Source: Persicaria tinctoria (lineage: Eukaryota; Streptophyta; Magnoliopsida; Caryophyllales; Polygonaceae). From it: a stretch of DNA of 64,000 nt. The notes below the pieces were generated by a model. It ran no database searches, had not been told where the DNA came from, and worked only from the letters and a program-made list of their open reading frames with translations. Positions 23,293 to 35,960 of the stretch are shown piece after piece. Both the position numbers and the translations under genes were made by a program. The stretch's first letter is position 1; every line of letters starts with the position of its first letter. The stretch is from positions 70,060,857 through 70,124,856 of the forward strand of contig JBANSL010000017.1 of NCBI GenBank assembly GCA_037127255.1, given 5' to 3'.

Positions 23293-26200
23293 CTATCTGA
23301 ACCACCATCTCTGAACGGCGGAAAGGGGAGTGTTCAAGAATGGGGCATAGCGATGCATGTAAGGCATGACACTCCTCCCAATTTTCGTCCAAACACTTTG
23401 GTGATAACCGGCGGTAACAGGAGCATGATACATGAGCTTCAACAGCTGCCCAGATGATCATTACACACAAGATAAATGAATATTCTGAGCTTAGTGTAAC
23501 CAATTTGTACTACTTGTAAAAATGGCGCAGTGCATTACCTGCCAGTACATGAAGGTTTGGATTATATTGCGCTGCCACCTGTAGACGAAAAAATATGAAA
23601 AGAGAAAGGTAAGAGATTGTCCAAGAGGAATGAAGAGGGAAGACATATGTTAAGAAAAAAGTTAAGAAGAATGAATTGACATTGTAACTTACGAAAGCAG
23701 GGAGAGAACAAGAACGAAGCCAAGTCCAACTTCAGCATGTGAAGATAATATGTTCAAGGTGGTTGAATTTGATTCCACCCAGACACACAGCTCTTCAAAG
23801 TACTTTCTGTTACAAAAGAGGGTAAAATTCATAATAACAGATTATTATTCACTCGTTAAGAAAGAAACTCATCCAAGTTCTTCATATGATTGACACACAC
23901 ACACACGCAACAACAAGAACTTAATCCCCTCCTTGGTATATGGAAGTATGGAACACAAGCAGATCTACTCGCTCCTTGTCAAGAAATTATCACATGCAAT
24001 AGATGTTTTAGTAGAAGCTGATCAGAGCTATAACTTCTGAACCAGAAATAGAACTTCCCAGAAAGGGTTAGCCCTTACCTGAATGTACCTTTCTAAAACT
24101 TTCCGTGTACCGCCCTTCAAACTAAAGGCCTTCCATATAGTTACCCATAACTAGAGATTCTATGCTAAGTAAGGATCTAAAGTTCTAAACCCACCTTAAT
24201 TACATTGACCACTAGTGTGTCCCGTCCCGTGCACGGGAATATGGTAATACAATATTCTAAAATTATACATTATCTATTATCTATTAAAAAAACTATTGAA
24301 CAAATGATAAAAACAATAAATTTGAATTACATTGTGAGAATTAAACTAATAATGATCAAAGAGTGTGGGAAATGTATAATAAAAATTAATCTAGATATAA
24401 ATAATTCATTCTACCAAAAAATAATATAAATAAAATAAAATCTATCAAATAATTAATTTCGATATAAATAATTCTTTCCACCAAAAAATAATCTAGATAT
24501 AAATAATAAAAGGGCAAATTGCATAAAATAGAACGAACTTTAGGGGTGGTTGCACCCAGTAGCACGAACTTAAAAAAATACAAAAATAATCACCAACTTT
24601 GGGGTTTAGTTGAGGTTGGTGGCATATTTCACCTCTCTCGTTGAAATGGAATGTGCCACCGACTGCAACTAAACCCCAAAGTTGGTGATTATTTTTGTAT
24701 TTTTTTAAGTTCGTGCTACCGAGTGCAACCACCCCTAAAGTTCGTGCTATTTTATGCAATTTGCCCTAAAATAACACATGTCAAATATTTATCTACTATG
24801 TTTGTAAGTATTGCTATGAAGTAAATCTTTATCAATTAACTAAAGAATATAGATAGATAGATAGATAGATAGATAGAAGTGTGGCGTATAATAACTTTCT
24901 ATATGTTATGACAACATATTATTTTAATAATTTATCGGTAAAATTTTCTAAAATCAACCACAACACGCCACGTAGGATGCTATGCATTGGCTTATTATAT
25001 GTATATAGATAGATACCTAACAGCCTACCTACAATACTCTGTTCACTCCGTGGTTACCTTAGGCCCATTGTCGTTCCCAACTAGGTCCTCGGTATCTCTC
25101 AATTTCCTTTAAGAGTTTGACAACCACACTGTTCCCAGGTAAATTTATGAAGCAATTTGCTTTGAAGAATTGCCAACTCTATCCGCTCTGCTCTTCAATC
25201 AAAACTCGAATAACTTACCCTTGTTTCGAAGTTGACCCATCATTCTACTAATTCTAGCTAAGGATACACTAAGATACATATGTACACAAGATTACCTAAT
25301 GTTGAACCACTGAAATGGAAAAGGGAAATCTAAATTCTTTCTATTAGTTATGAATGAGAGAGAGGACTGAAGTGTGTTGGGGTCTCCTTATGAGTTACGA
25401 GATTGAAGGCCAACGGTCAACAGAAAACTTTGGAAACTGAAATGCATTGAATCAATTTAAATTGAATAGCCATGATTACCCATGCAACAAAAGCTGAACT
25501 GAAAATGACCAAACACATAACCATGCGACTTACCTATACAATGAAGCGCTGCTGAAATTCTGCCTGAGGAACTTTGCAACATGCTCTAGATTACGACAGA
25601 AAACAGAGATCAAGGCAACTGCACAGGATTAAAGCATTCATGAGTTACAAGTCATAACAAAATGTTAGTAAAGCTTGACAGAAATGAAGAAAAAAATAAA
25701 AACCATTCAGAGGTAGAAGCTCACATTTGAGACAAAGATGTGACGTAACAAACATAAGAGAATAAATTAAGTAGATAAAATCTTTGGTTGCAATAACTGA
25801 CTGCAGCCATATTTGAATGGCCTGCATATTCAATGCTCTAGGTCTCTGCAAATACCATAAAAATTAGCACCAGTGTTCACTCAAATCAATGGAACTTATT
25901 TTCAATGTTACAAAATCACGGAAACTTGGGAAAAAAAATACCCCATATAGTGAGTACAAGGAGTATGCTGAGGAGAATGCAGTTCCCAGAAAAGAGAGGC
26001 GATAAGCTCGGTTGGAAAGATTCTTGGGTACAATGGGGAGCATTGCAAGCAAGGCTAAAACGCATATCTGCAAGGATTAAAAAATGTTGCATCCTTAGGT
26101 AACATCAAACAAAACATTTAAGAGTTTCAATTCAAAATGCGAAGTTCTTTCCTTGCTGTCATACATGACTACAAATTTCCTCGTCTCAGTTAAAGCTTTC

Positions 26201-28432
26201 AGTAAGACTTCTATTCTAAATCATGCATCTTTTTAAGTTCACATTAAGAAGAGAGCACATAAAAAAGTGATACACTATGCAGATAAGCATATATCAGTAT
26301 TCCAGGGCATATCATATTATCATGTTATCAGCTATGCCAACAAGTGGGATGCCTTCCAAAAGATCAATGTATGATGAATCTTTGACTCATTCCCATACCC
26401 AAGCATTGATAGAAAATTGTATGGTTTGCCTATTCCAGCGCAAGGGAGTAGGAATTTGACCAGTGGTTGCTGATGATGCAGGTGTCCTCGTGCTTGAACC
26501 TGCAATGCAGATTGCAGTTGATTCATATAGAGCCAGCTCCCTTCAAGGGGAGAATAACCACCGTGTTCACTGTTCACTAAGAATGAAAGTACCTGAGGAC
26601 CGGGGTCTTGCTTGTTGATTCGTAGAGGAAGATGATGAAGAAGATGAACTCTTTTGTTTAGATGGTTGAGAGGTATTGCTCGCTGACATAGGCTCAACTA
26701 CAAGACCAGGATCCTTATAAAAGAAAAATCACCCATCATCAAATTGACAACTGAACAAGACCCATAAACAAAAATATGATGAAAATAGCTGGCACTTGTA
26801 ACCCAATGATAGCAATGCAACGCAGGAAGTGCGTGCAAGTGACTTGACAAACAGAAGCAACACATTTTTTTTCTGATGTGATTCTGTACAATAATGCCTT
26901 TGAATAAACAAAACTTTACTGCATATAAGACAAATCCAATTAATTCTTCCATCATTTGTTACCACCTATTCACAACATTGGATCGACAATGAAGATAATA
27001 ATTCTTTTGCCAGAAAACCTAGAAGGCTGGATATTTGTACAGAAAAAGGATTTCAGGATGTGATATAAGCAGATTATATCATAGATAAAAGAATACAAGG
27101 ACATATCCATGCCACTTGGAAATATTTGTACTTAGTTCCATATTTTGAAGAAGTAGCTACACATCAAAACATGCTTGAAAAGTCACCTAGTTAACTCACA
27201 GGAATTGGCGACAGTCTAAATGTTTTCCTAAAACAAATAAACAATGCACCATAAACCCAAAAAAAACTTTATTCCCAATGGTTCATACCACACAATCAGG
27301 TTCAAGCGACTGTTATGATGCCCAATTTCGTAAATAAATGGACACACACATGCAGTTCATCAAACAGAAGTGACCAGGAAAAATCTTGACGAAAAAAAGG
27401 AGAAAAATTCTCAATAAAAACAATTCCTTTAATGAAATGCCAAAGCACAAATCTAAATACTTCTTTTTTTTTATCCAAAAGGTAGGGTCTAGCCCATTGC
27501 ATTAATTATATAGAAATAGGAGTCCCTCTAACTGAAATAGGAGTCCCTCTAACAAGATCATAGTCCAAAAGAGGAACTAACCAAGAAGGAACAACAAGAA
27601 GTTCAACATGAGAATTGACTAGTTGAAGTGACCAAATCACTAGGCTACCCGCTGCTTTACTTGCATGTCTTTGGGCATGACAAATCTTGACTTCCCAGGC
27701 ATCGCCGCATCGATCATCTAACAATTATTGTTCTCCATGCTCAGGATGATTAAACAATGTCTCGATAAAAGAACTCATTTATACCAAGCTTAAAAACACA
27801 ACTTCATCTAACAAGCATAGTTTCCTCGTTATTGGAAGGATTAAACAAACAACCAACGAAAAAGAGTCCTTCATCCCTATCCCTAATGTAACACCTCAGC
27901 TTCATCAAACATAATTTTAACCTTTAGGAGTACAAAAGCCAGATCAAAATGAAAATATCCTTAAAATAACCAACAAGGCACCTAGAAATTTCCAATCATG
28001 AAAATCGCTGGATATAGCGCCAATCGAATTTGCTTTTTAGTCATATCATCCAACGCAAACAAGCAGACAATACACCTCGAAAGAACGCAAGCGAATTTAA
28101 AGGGAAACAATCCATCGACCGATAACTGATAGGTAAACCTAATTCAGTAATTAAGAGCAACGCAATTCGAGAGATTCCTCCAAAAAGCAAAAAATCGGAC
28201 AGAAGATTGAAAAAAATGGATAATCGCGAAAAGCAAGAGAGGAGAAGCATACGATGTAGCGCTGGTAGAACTTGCGCTTGTAGTGATCGACGACTTCGGA
28301 TCTAGAAGCCATGTGAGGAGGGATGAGGATGTTGGACCAGTAGTCGGACCAGCGTGGATCATTCTCGTAGTCGTACGACGCTGCCGCCGTCCTCTTCAGC
28401 CTCTGCGATTCATCTCCTTCATCTCTCCCCAT
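23293..28432 (-). CDS. TMEM33/POM33-type multi-pass membrane protein
   Basis: Exons from the start: 28432-28253, 26713-26593, 26499-26399, 26067-25942, 25845-25725, 25618-25534, 23806-23693, 23578-23539 and 23445-23293. All have GT-AG borders and agreeing phases, giving 346 aa. The N-terminus (MGRDEGDESQRLKRTAA, then YENDPRWSDYWSNILIPPHM) is cytosolic-looking, followed by a Ser/Thr/Pro-rich linker. Hydrophobic segments lie at about residues 128-147, 186-212 and 283-302. The middle holds PKNLSNRAYRLSFLGT and the end RYAPFLNTPLSAVQRWWFR. It resembles a conserved plant protein (At3g02420, by memory) placed with the TMEM33/PER33 group that shapes ER tubules and nuclear pores. Gene identity is firm; the biochemical role is inferred. 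Intron 6 (23807-25533) carries a Helitron and intron 1 a LINE fragment. Confidence 0.85.
24212..25013 (-). mobile_element. Non-autonomous Helitron (copy 2) in intron 6
   Basis: On the minus strand it begins TCTATCTATATACATATAAT after a host A (25014). It ends with a hairpin CCCGTGCACGGG, a 10-bp spacer and CTAG followed by host T (24211). A 5' TC, a 3' hairpin, CTRR and insertion between A and T are the Helitron hallmarks, and there is no target duplication. It contains a palindromic MITE (24511-24767) and a GATA microsatellite (24850-24877). Its body aligns with 620-1172 and 51889-52820. No Rep/helicase coding is present. Confidence 0.8.
24511..24767. mobile_element. Near-perfect palindromic (foldback) MITE inside the Helitron
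   Basis: The left arm AGGGCAAATTGCATAAAATA and the right arm reversed are almost identical for about 120 bp, through TTTAGGGGTGGTTGCAC and CACCAACTTTGGGGTTTAGT, leaving a loop of about 15-20 bp near 24637. No target duplication was settled. Confidence 0.85.
27466..27725 (-). mobile_element. LINE 3' fragment (RNase H-like) in intron 1
   Basis: Reversed, it encodes a 72-residue stretch with CGDAWEVKICHAQRHASKAA, followed by LVIWSLQLVNS. This resembles the end of the RNase H domain in plant non-LTR elements (...HVxRxANKAADxLA...). It finishes with a stop and a short A tail, seen as T's at 27463-27472. The phrase AGGAGTCCCTCTAAC is duplicated in tandem near 27520. It is 5'-truncated, as is usual for LINE insertions. 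Confidence 0.55.
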
Positions 28433-28437
28433 CTCTC

Positions 28438-28468
<31 letters not shown>

Positions 28469-28617
28469 GGCGGAGCTCCGTGCAATGGAAGTAGTTGTGA
28501 TTTGCCAAGGGTGAGGGGAAATTGGTTTGACTGTAGAGACTACGGAGATCCAGAACGGTGTCGTATCAGTGTTAAGGCTCCGTTTGGTTGGCTGGTATTG
28601 TGAGAGCGTTTTTTTTT
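28433..28617 (-). promoter_or_regulatory. 5' leader with GA/CT run of the TMEM33-like gene
   Basis: Immediately upstream of the ATG the plus strand shows CTCTCT repeats (28433-28467), that is, a GA-rich leader in the transcript. No TATA box is evident; the promoter limits are not visible. Confidence 0.45.
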
Positions 28618-28920
28618 CTTGGAAAATTTACAGAAAACCACCCGCTAAATGTAGCCTCTTACACTTAACCACCCGTTAAACAAAAATTTACAGAAAATCA
28701 CCCATTAAATAGGTTTTGTTTTCAAATCACCACCCGTTGTTTATTTTTATTAGGTTTTTGTCAAACATATATGATAATACATTATTTTAAGTTTTATATT
28801 TAACTTAAAATCTCAAATACATATCAAAATATATTTGATTAAATTAAAAAAAATATTTTTAAAAAACTTGATGTATATATGAACAAATCTTTTCTATTTT
28901 ATTCCTAAAAAATCTAAGAG
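28618..28920 (+). mobile_element. MULE-like element end, same family as 42770-43569
   Basis: Starts GAAAATTTACAGAAAACCAC and aligns over about 300 bp with the reverse complement of 43345-43569, through GTTTTTGTCAAACATATATG, TTAAGTTTTATATT and TTGATGTATATATGAACAAA. The ACCACCCGTTAAA word is repeated near the end. The matching right end was not found, so the element may be truncated. Confidence 0.55.
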
Positions 28921-29125
28921 AAATGGATTGTTGAAAAGTGTACGTGGACTTCAAATATTTTTTTATTATAAGATCGGGATTTATCTTTTAACACAAAAAC
29001 TTAATCAATATATGATTTTATGAGTTCAATCTTATATTTCATCATTCTTTTTCACCTTATTATTTATGATGTGAGAAGTTCCACGTACACTTTCCAACAA
29101 TCCATTTGAAATTTCTTAGGAGTGG
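28921..29125. other. AT-rich spacer with small inverted repeat
   Basis: GGATTGTTGAAAAGTGTACG (28927) recurs reversed as CGTACACTTTCCAACAATCC (29083-29102), forming a foldback of about 180 bp. No gene. Confidence 0.5.
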
Positions 29126-29806
29126 ATTGTAAAACCTAGATCCAACTAGAAATCGGTTTTGATAAGCGGAAGTGAATGCAAGAGAACAGACAAAGCGATT
29201 TTACGTGGTTCGGTATAAATACCTATATCCACGGGGCCTCAAGAGTTGGACGAATCCACTATAGAGAGTTCGTACAAGGGATGATACAAGCAATGAAAGC
29301 AAGCAACCCTAAACTAACATGCATGTGAATAAGAGGTACAAGGAAGAAGAGAAAAATCCCCATGTGTGGGATAAACCGGAAGATCGAAGAAGGATTCGAT
29401 CTCCAGGACCCTAGATCTCAGAAGGCGAGGAGAGCGGCCACCCAGGAGGACGCCGGAGCTCGATCCACCTTCCAGAGGAGCCACCAACAACCTTTCTTCT
29501 CCGAGCCCTCACTAACCGACGGCAAGAGCAGGAGAATCTCCAAACCCTAGAAACCCTAGCAGAGAGAGCGTTTGTGAGGAGAGAAAAAGACGAAGACTGA
29601 AGTGTTGAGATCCAGCGTCTGGAAGAGACGCTTTATAGCTAGGTCAAGACCCGAGCATCAAAACGATGCGCTTCGTGTACAAAGAGGCAAGGCAAGGTAA
29701 GCTCCGGATCTCTGGGCTACCCGGCTCATCCAACGCCGAGATCCATGGGCCAAGTAATGGGCTAAGGCCCAATACCGGGTAATGGAACCTTCTTTCTATC
29801 ATACCT
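29126..29806 (+). mobile_element. Putative solo LTR or TRIM-like repeat
   Basis: Begins TGTAAAACCTAGATCCAACT and contains TTTTACGTGGTTCGGTATAA and CCACGGGGCC, phrases common in plant LTR/TRIM sequences and related to those at 1992-2030. A 62-residue open frame at 29362-29550 inside it has no domain. The right limit is a guess (TATACA near 29806). Confidence 0.4.
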
Positions 29807-30406
29807 TATACATATAACATATATAGCATAGTTTATACATATATGTTAACCCCGCTATAGTTATGGTCTTGTTAGAGGATCAAGCTTAAATAAGCTCAAT
29901 ACGACTCAGTCGAGACACACACTATAGGGCATCATATATGTATAACATATACTATAAGTTACCTGTACTATAATCATCATACACACATACATGTCCATAC
30001 ACACATAAAACAATATTACGTGTCAAAGAAAAAACTTAGGAAAGTAAACACATAACATTACATGGACAATAATATATAAATTAGGTTTTGTAAACATACG
30101 TTCAAGATCTAACAGCTACCTATCCCAACCTATACATATGTGATAATCCATCTCTTCAATTATTTTTATAATATCTTCATATTTCCTGTATATAATTAAT
30201 CAAGTGATCTAAAAACACCAAAATCACAAATTAAAGCCTAAAAAGAACCAATAAAGCACTTGGTGCATAGACAAAAAATTGATATGTTTATCAACTTGAG
30301 GAAAATGCAAAACCTACCACTAGTAAGGCTGCTTGGTAGCTAGTACTTAGGAAAAAGTGCTCTATATGGTTCGAAAAACACTTGGCATTTTTCCTCATTT
30401 AGCTAG
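29807..30406. other. AT-rich intergenic and presumed 3' UTR
   Basis: Several related phrases of the form CATATA(A/T)CATATATA(G/A) recur (29810-29850, 29930-29960). No gene is visible before the end of the reductase gene at 30407. Confidence 0.5.
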
Positions 30407-33400
30407 CTAGCTCTTACAAGACCATCTTCGAGAGGCTTGCGCGGCCAACAATTTGGTGATTCGTTGGTTGCTGATTCTTCCGGTGGGAATTTGTTCGTGT
30501 TCATTATCTCCCGATAGTAACCCGTGGAGCTTCAAGCTTGTTTCGAGCCTAACGACATCTTCCAAGGTGTCTAGGACGCGTTCAAAACAAATGTACCTAC
30601 CATTGGCGTCGCCATGGTCCATGGCTTCATAGACTTGGAGATGAGCCTTGGCTAGCTTGGTCACGTCCTCCACGGCCAACATGCCATTTCTAAACATCGA
30701 TTTCCCCCCTACATTCATTTAAAAAACACAAATAAAAATGTGATAGTAAATAGTTTCAATGAGGATTCAATGATTTTTCATTCTAAAATCAATTAACAAT
30801 AGAAGTAGTCCACTGTTGTTATATAATAGTCTTGAACTCTTTTTATAATCGATGTGGGATGAACATTATATCAATCTTAACTAAGTAACACATCATAAAT
30901 TTCATTTTATAGTTGCGCGAGTACAACCATAACGAGCTAATAAATAAAACTTATTTAATGCCAGTAATGAACATATTTGTTCAAATTAATAAAATGCAAA
31001 TAATGTATAAGTTGCCCTAGACAAATGAATGCATGTTCTCATGCATCAAGCTAACTCTATTGTCATATACTCCATAAATCATATATGTACTTTAGTATGT
31101 AACATGTAACTATGTAAGTTTTCATGTTGATAATCCTAGATCAAAGTCTAAAAGAGCACTTACCCTTGAGATAAGGAAGGGAGGTCTCAAATTGAGCATT
31201 GGGGAAAGAAGGAGCCATGACTAGTGCAGGGCAGATTGTCACTAATTTTACCTTCATCTCCTTCGACTTGCTCCATGCTCCTTTCTCTGATCTCGTCTTC
31301 CCCAACGCAAGCCATAGCTGCATACATTATTTTCACATTCCGAAACTCAGACCAGTATATAAAACGACATACTCATTTAGATTTCAATTAACCAAAAATA
31401 ATTAAAAGACCTTATTAATTATATACTTTATCTAAAGTTCAACGACTATAAATGAATTTGGCTCGAATTTTTGAATCTAGTTACCTTGTTATCCCTACAA
31501 AAATCCTCATCACTCCAAGAGGCTTCATCCACAACTAGTTGGGAGTGAGAGGTGGGAGGCTTCCAAATGGAAGCCAAGAGAGAGGAAGTAAAAATGCATC
31601 TCTTGAGGCAGGCTGCCCTTCCACATGCTTCTATCACATTCCTTGCCCCTTCTGCCTCTAGAAAGGCTGTTCTTTCCTGCAACACATTCACATGTTTCAC
31701 ACAACTTCACCTCTTTAGCACAATCAATTCAGTTTTTTTTTTACAGAAAATAATTCAAAATCTCATACGACAATATGAATCTGGGAAATTGAGAGGTTGA
31801 AAGGAATCGGCTGACGGGCTAACCATCATAATACAACAAAAAATAAACAAATATAAGAAGAAAAACCTCAAATACAACGATCTCAGCAAACAAGACCAGC
31901 AGAGACAGTATTATCTTGCTTTAATATATTTTTAATTACTCATAGTTTATTAAAGTTATGAAATGTACAAACAATGACATATGTCATAAATCAAACATGC
32001 TCTTAAAAATATTAATCATAAGATTAATTACCATAGAATTAAGTCGGCCAACTAACTAACATTTGTTAGATACATGGATAAGTATATATACCTAATGGTA
32101 ACATATATAATTATATATAGACCTTCCCTAAACATATAGATCATATCAATTATGCTACAAATTTTTGTATAGGTAAAATTAAAGTCAGTAAATCATTACT
32201 AGATTTGTCAAAGGTGAACACATGGAATCTCTTTAACCAATCATCCAACTTAACTTATACATGTTTAAAGTTTTTGTTGCATTTTAGTTTTCCTATGTAG
32301 CTAGCTTTGTACCCCTCTATTTGATCATTAATTAGTTAGGTTGATCGATATTACATATCAACTGCTCTTCTATGGTGTGTGAGAGTTCCATCTTTCCTTC
32401 ACCGGCCATATAATCAAAATATATGTTCATTCAAGGTACTAAGGTAGGTATATGTCAATATAAAGTTGTAAATTTAAATTAACGAGGTTAGTTGGAGTAT
32501 TTATATATATATATAACACAATTTCTTTTGTCGCGAATCTGATTTTAGTTGGGATTTCATTCGTGACATTACAAATGAACTTCATTATGTGTTAGCAATG
32601 AAGGGTGTGCAATGCTCCACGTTATTTTGGCCTTTAAAAAAAATTTATTTCATTTTCATGGACCCAAACTCATGACTAGGGAAATTCATTGCTATCCCAC
32701 CTCAAAGTTTAGAAATGGATTTTTTTTTAGTGTTGAATTTAATTTTATCCCATGGGGAAGGTTTAATGAACCACTAATACTATAATAGTAGTACGAGGAT
32801 ATTTTTAATTTATATGAAATAATTATTTTATATTTTTTGTTTAAAAATCTGCTAAAATCAAATCTGAACCTTAAACCCAAGCCAAAACATAAAATCTACA
32901 CTTTGGTTGACGACTTAAAAAATCCAGGAAGTATAAATTTTCAAGAAGTCAGATAAATACATGCGTTTGGTTAATATTTTTTAAAGATGAAAACCCAGGC
33001 ATTAATTCCACTTCCCAGGGAGTTAAATTCCTCCATTTTGTAGGAAGTTTACTTACCTAGTTCCCCTATGTAAGTTCAACTTCCACCATTTTTTATTTGA
33101 AAATTTTCAATTCTCCCTCTTAATCCTCTAAAATAAAAAAATCAATCAAACACATTTTCAGAATTCCCACCAATTAGACTTCCTGAAATTAATCATAAAC
33201 TAAACCAAGTTGTAATTTACATTTTTTTTAAAGAAAATGTTCGAAAATTTTCAAACTTCTATAAAATAATCGCAGTTTTTGACTCATATACATAATTAAT
33301 CTCAATTCCTTTTACATTTTATATTTATGCCTTTTTAAATCAGAATTAACATTGTACTCTTGTACGGTGTGTGTGTGTGTTTCATAAAAACTAATCTATC

Positions 33401-34173
33401 AAAATATATGCCAATGGATTGGAATATTTGATCATAAATATAAACTTCTCAATCACAACACTCATAAATATTGCTAAGATAATTTCCTTTTTTAATTTGA
33501 TTTCCCCCCAACTCCTATCTTTCATTTCATTATGATTAAATTAACTTTTCTCCAATTGTCAAAGTAGCAATATATGCTAATATATTATAGTATAAGATAA
33601 AGAGAATTTTTTTTTTTGATCTTATGAATGTTCAATTTTGGATGGAGATTTCGATCAAATTTGAAACAAAACTTACCGAGTAGCCGGAGATACCATGTGG
33701 GTCAATGAAAGAGGAAGTGTGGAAAATGACATGACATCCTCTAAAAGCTTCACAAAGGGCATCCAAATTCCCCATCTTCGCCACCACCACACTCTCTAGT
33801 TGGTTCATCTCTTCATTGCTTATCATCCTCTTCATGTCCTCCAAATCCCCTGAAACGACAGAATTGACAAAAAGAGGCCAGTTAAGTTATCACAACAACA
33901 AAACCTGTCAAAACATGACCAGACTTGAAAATCCCTAAAACCCTTACCTGGGTTTTGAACAGTGACACGAATCAAGTAACCATGAGACAACAACTCCTTG
34001 ATCAAGTGAGCGCCGAAGTAGGAGTTGCCACTTGTGACACACACAAGCTTCCTTTCGGCAGTTGCCCCCAAGGAGAGCGAGTTGCTGCTGAGATTGCATC
34101 TTCCTTGTTCTTCTCCGCAAGTTACTTCTAACAACGATCTCGAAAGCAACACTCCTCCCTCGCCGGAATCCAT
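30407..34173 (-). CDS. CCR-like (SNL6-type) NAD(P)-binding short-chain reductase
   Basis: Exons: 34173-33948, 33849-33677, 31676-31485, 31317-31164 and 30708-30407. All introns are GT-AG, phases agree, giving 348 aa. After an N-terminal extension of about 40 residues comes a Rossmann nucleotide-binding loop (VCVTSGNSYFGAHL, about 44-57). Then follow the GCHVIFHTSS strand, the serine segment CIFTSSLLASIW (about 160-171), KLWLALGKTRSEKGAW (about 197-212) and VTICPALVMAPSF. The order matches cinnamoyl-CoA reductase/DFR-like extended SDRs, closest in my memory to rice SNL6 and Arabidopsis At4g30470/At2g23910. The catalytic YxxxK of true reductases reads LALGK here (residues 200-204), so the classical Tyr is missing while the Lys stays. 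Substrate and activity are therefore uncertain. Intron 2 (31677-33676) is long and AT-rich. Confidence 0.85.
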
Positions 34174-34212
34174 CCCTCTTGCTTCAAAAGTTTGGTTTCT
34201 TTGTGCTTCAAA

Positions 34213-34220
34213 ATGTATAT
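34213..34220 (-). promoter_or_regulatory. Candidate TATA box of the reductase gene
   Basis: TATATATA lies about 40 bp upstream of the ATG at 34173 and would give a very short leader. This is position and motif only. Confidence 0.3.
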
Positions 34221-34279
34221 ATAGAAGAGAAGTGTTTAAAAGGAGTAAAGAAGCTTATTTGGTAGATGAAGATTTGTAG

Positions 34280-35685
34280 ATGAATGTGCACATGGGGATG
34301 AAGGCTGGCCAGAGGTTCAACTATATTGTATCTAAGAGTCATAACTAATTAATTATTTTTCATTTTTGTCTTCTTATAGGTGAACTTTTTTATGATTGAT
34401 GTATATGGTTTATTGAAATGTTTTTTTTATATTTATTTATTGAAATGTATTTAATGATAAATGGTGGGGACTGGGGACCATACTTTTTGGAAGATTTTGT
34501 TAAACACTGGAGCAAGGTCCTCCTTAACGTAAGCCATTGGTTTAATGTGTGATTAAGACTTTAAGGGAGAGGTAAATGAAGTCGAACTCCAGATAAGATC
34601 GCTTTTTATTTACAAATTTAAGGGAGAGGTAAATGTATTATTTGATGAAATCAATGAAAAAAAGAAATCCTGGTAACAATAAATTAATTAAATAATTCCA
34701 ACTAATATTTGTTACCGCGTTTTGCTCGTTTTTTAAAATAAACTACTCCATATTTATTTTATTATATCTCTTAACAATAAAATAATAAATACTCTTATTT
34801 ACATATTCTTTATTATTTTATCGCTTATTTATCCTATAAAGGGTACATAATATAATAAATATATTAGTTTTATTTATTATTTGAAAATATAAAAGTATAT
34901 AAGTTATAATAAAATATCACATATATATTTATTTCTTGGGGATAGTAAAATGTTATTAGATGTGAAGTATAAAAAAATACATTAATGTAAAAAATCCGTA
35001 GTTAATTACTGATGTCGGGGATTTTTTTTTTAAAAAAAATTATAGGTCTTCTACAAATAAGATTCCAACCATAAGTGACGACATATTTGAGAGGTTGCAA
35101 TAAAGCCACACATCAAGAACCTCTCTTTAATTTAAACCAAAAAAAAAAAAAAACCTCTCTTTAATCGCATCTACGTTGCCCAAATTAATTACCTAGCTAG
35201 TTTGCGTTGACAAATTGACATTAATGCAAGTTTTTGGATTAGTAATACTACATTGTAATTATAATATAAATTTTAATAAAATATATTATAAATTATGTCA
35301 ATCGAACGATTATGTCAAATTCTTCCCCCACAACTGCCCTCTAATATGTGTAAGACATAAAATTATTTTTTTTTCAAAAATTAAGATTAAAAAAGTGAAA
35401 AAATAGATGATAAATATAATGCATGTTTAGCTTAGTTTGTAAAAAAAAAGAGAGATAAATGAGTGAAGAGGTCAAGAATTCAATCCCCACTATTCCCTTT
35501 TCCTACCAATATTTCTTTATATCAGTTTTTTTTAACTAAAATTGATATTTTGATAAAGTTTTTTCCTTTCAAAATATTCTTCATAGTATATATAATTAGA
35601 ATATTTTCTTGTTTATATCAATTTTTTAATTATATCTAAACAATGATATATTTTTCCAAAAAAAACTTTAAAAAAAATCTTTTTG

Positions 35686-35689
<4 letters not shown>
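34280..35689. other. AT-rich intergenic region
   Basis: No gene or clear element. AAACCTCTCTTTAAT is repeated (35118 and 35151). TAGCTTAGTTT...AATTCAATCCCC (35429-35487) resembles degenerate tRNA promoter boxes but is too poor to call. Confidence 0.5.

Positions 35690-35739
<50 letters not shown>
35690..35739. repeat. TA dinucleotide microsatellite
   Basis: About 24 uninterrupted TA units. Confidence 0.97.
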
Positions 35740-35742
<3 letters not shown>

Positions 35743-35960
35743 AAAACAATTCCCCAAAATATCAACTTTTGACAAATTATATTTTATTTAAAATTTATAT
35801 TATTTTAAACACATTTTTCAAATATATTAATTAAATAATATTTAAATAGTTATATTTATAACTATATTATTATTATAATTATAATTAATTGGAATCAAGA
35901 CACTCTAAATCCATTCAATTTATAGGTTCTCACTTTTTTGTTGGATTGAATTTAATTTAT

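Noticed and set aside
35421..35490. Possible tRNA or SINE promoter boxes
   Set aside because: TAGCTTAGTTT and AATTCAATCCCC are only loose matches and no cloverleaf can be drawn.
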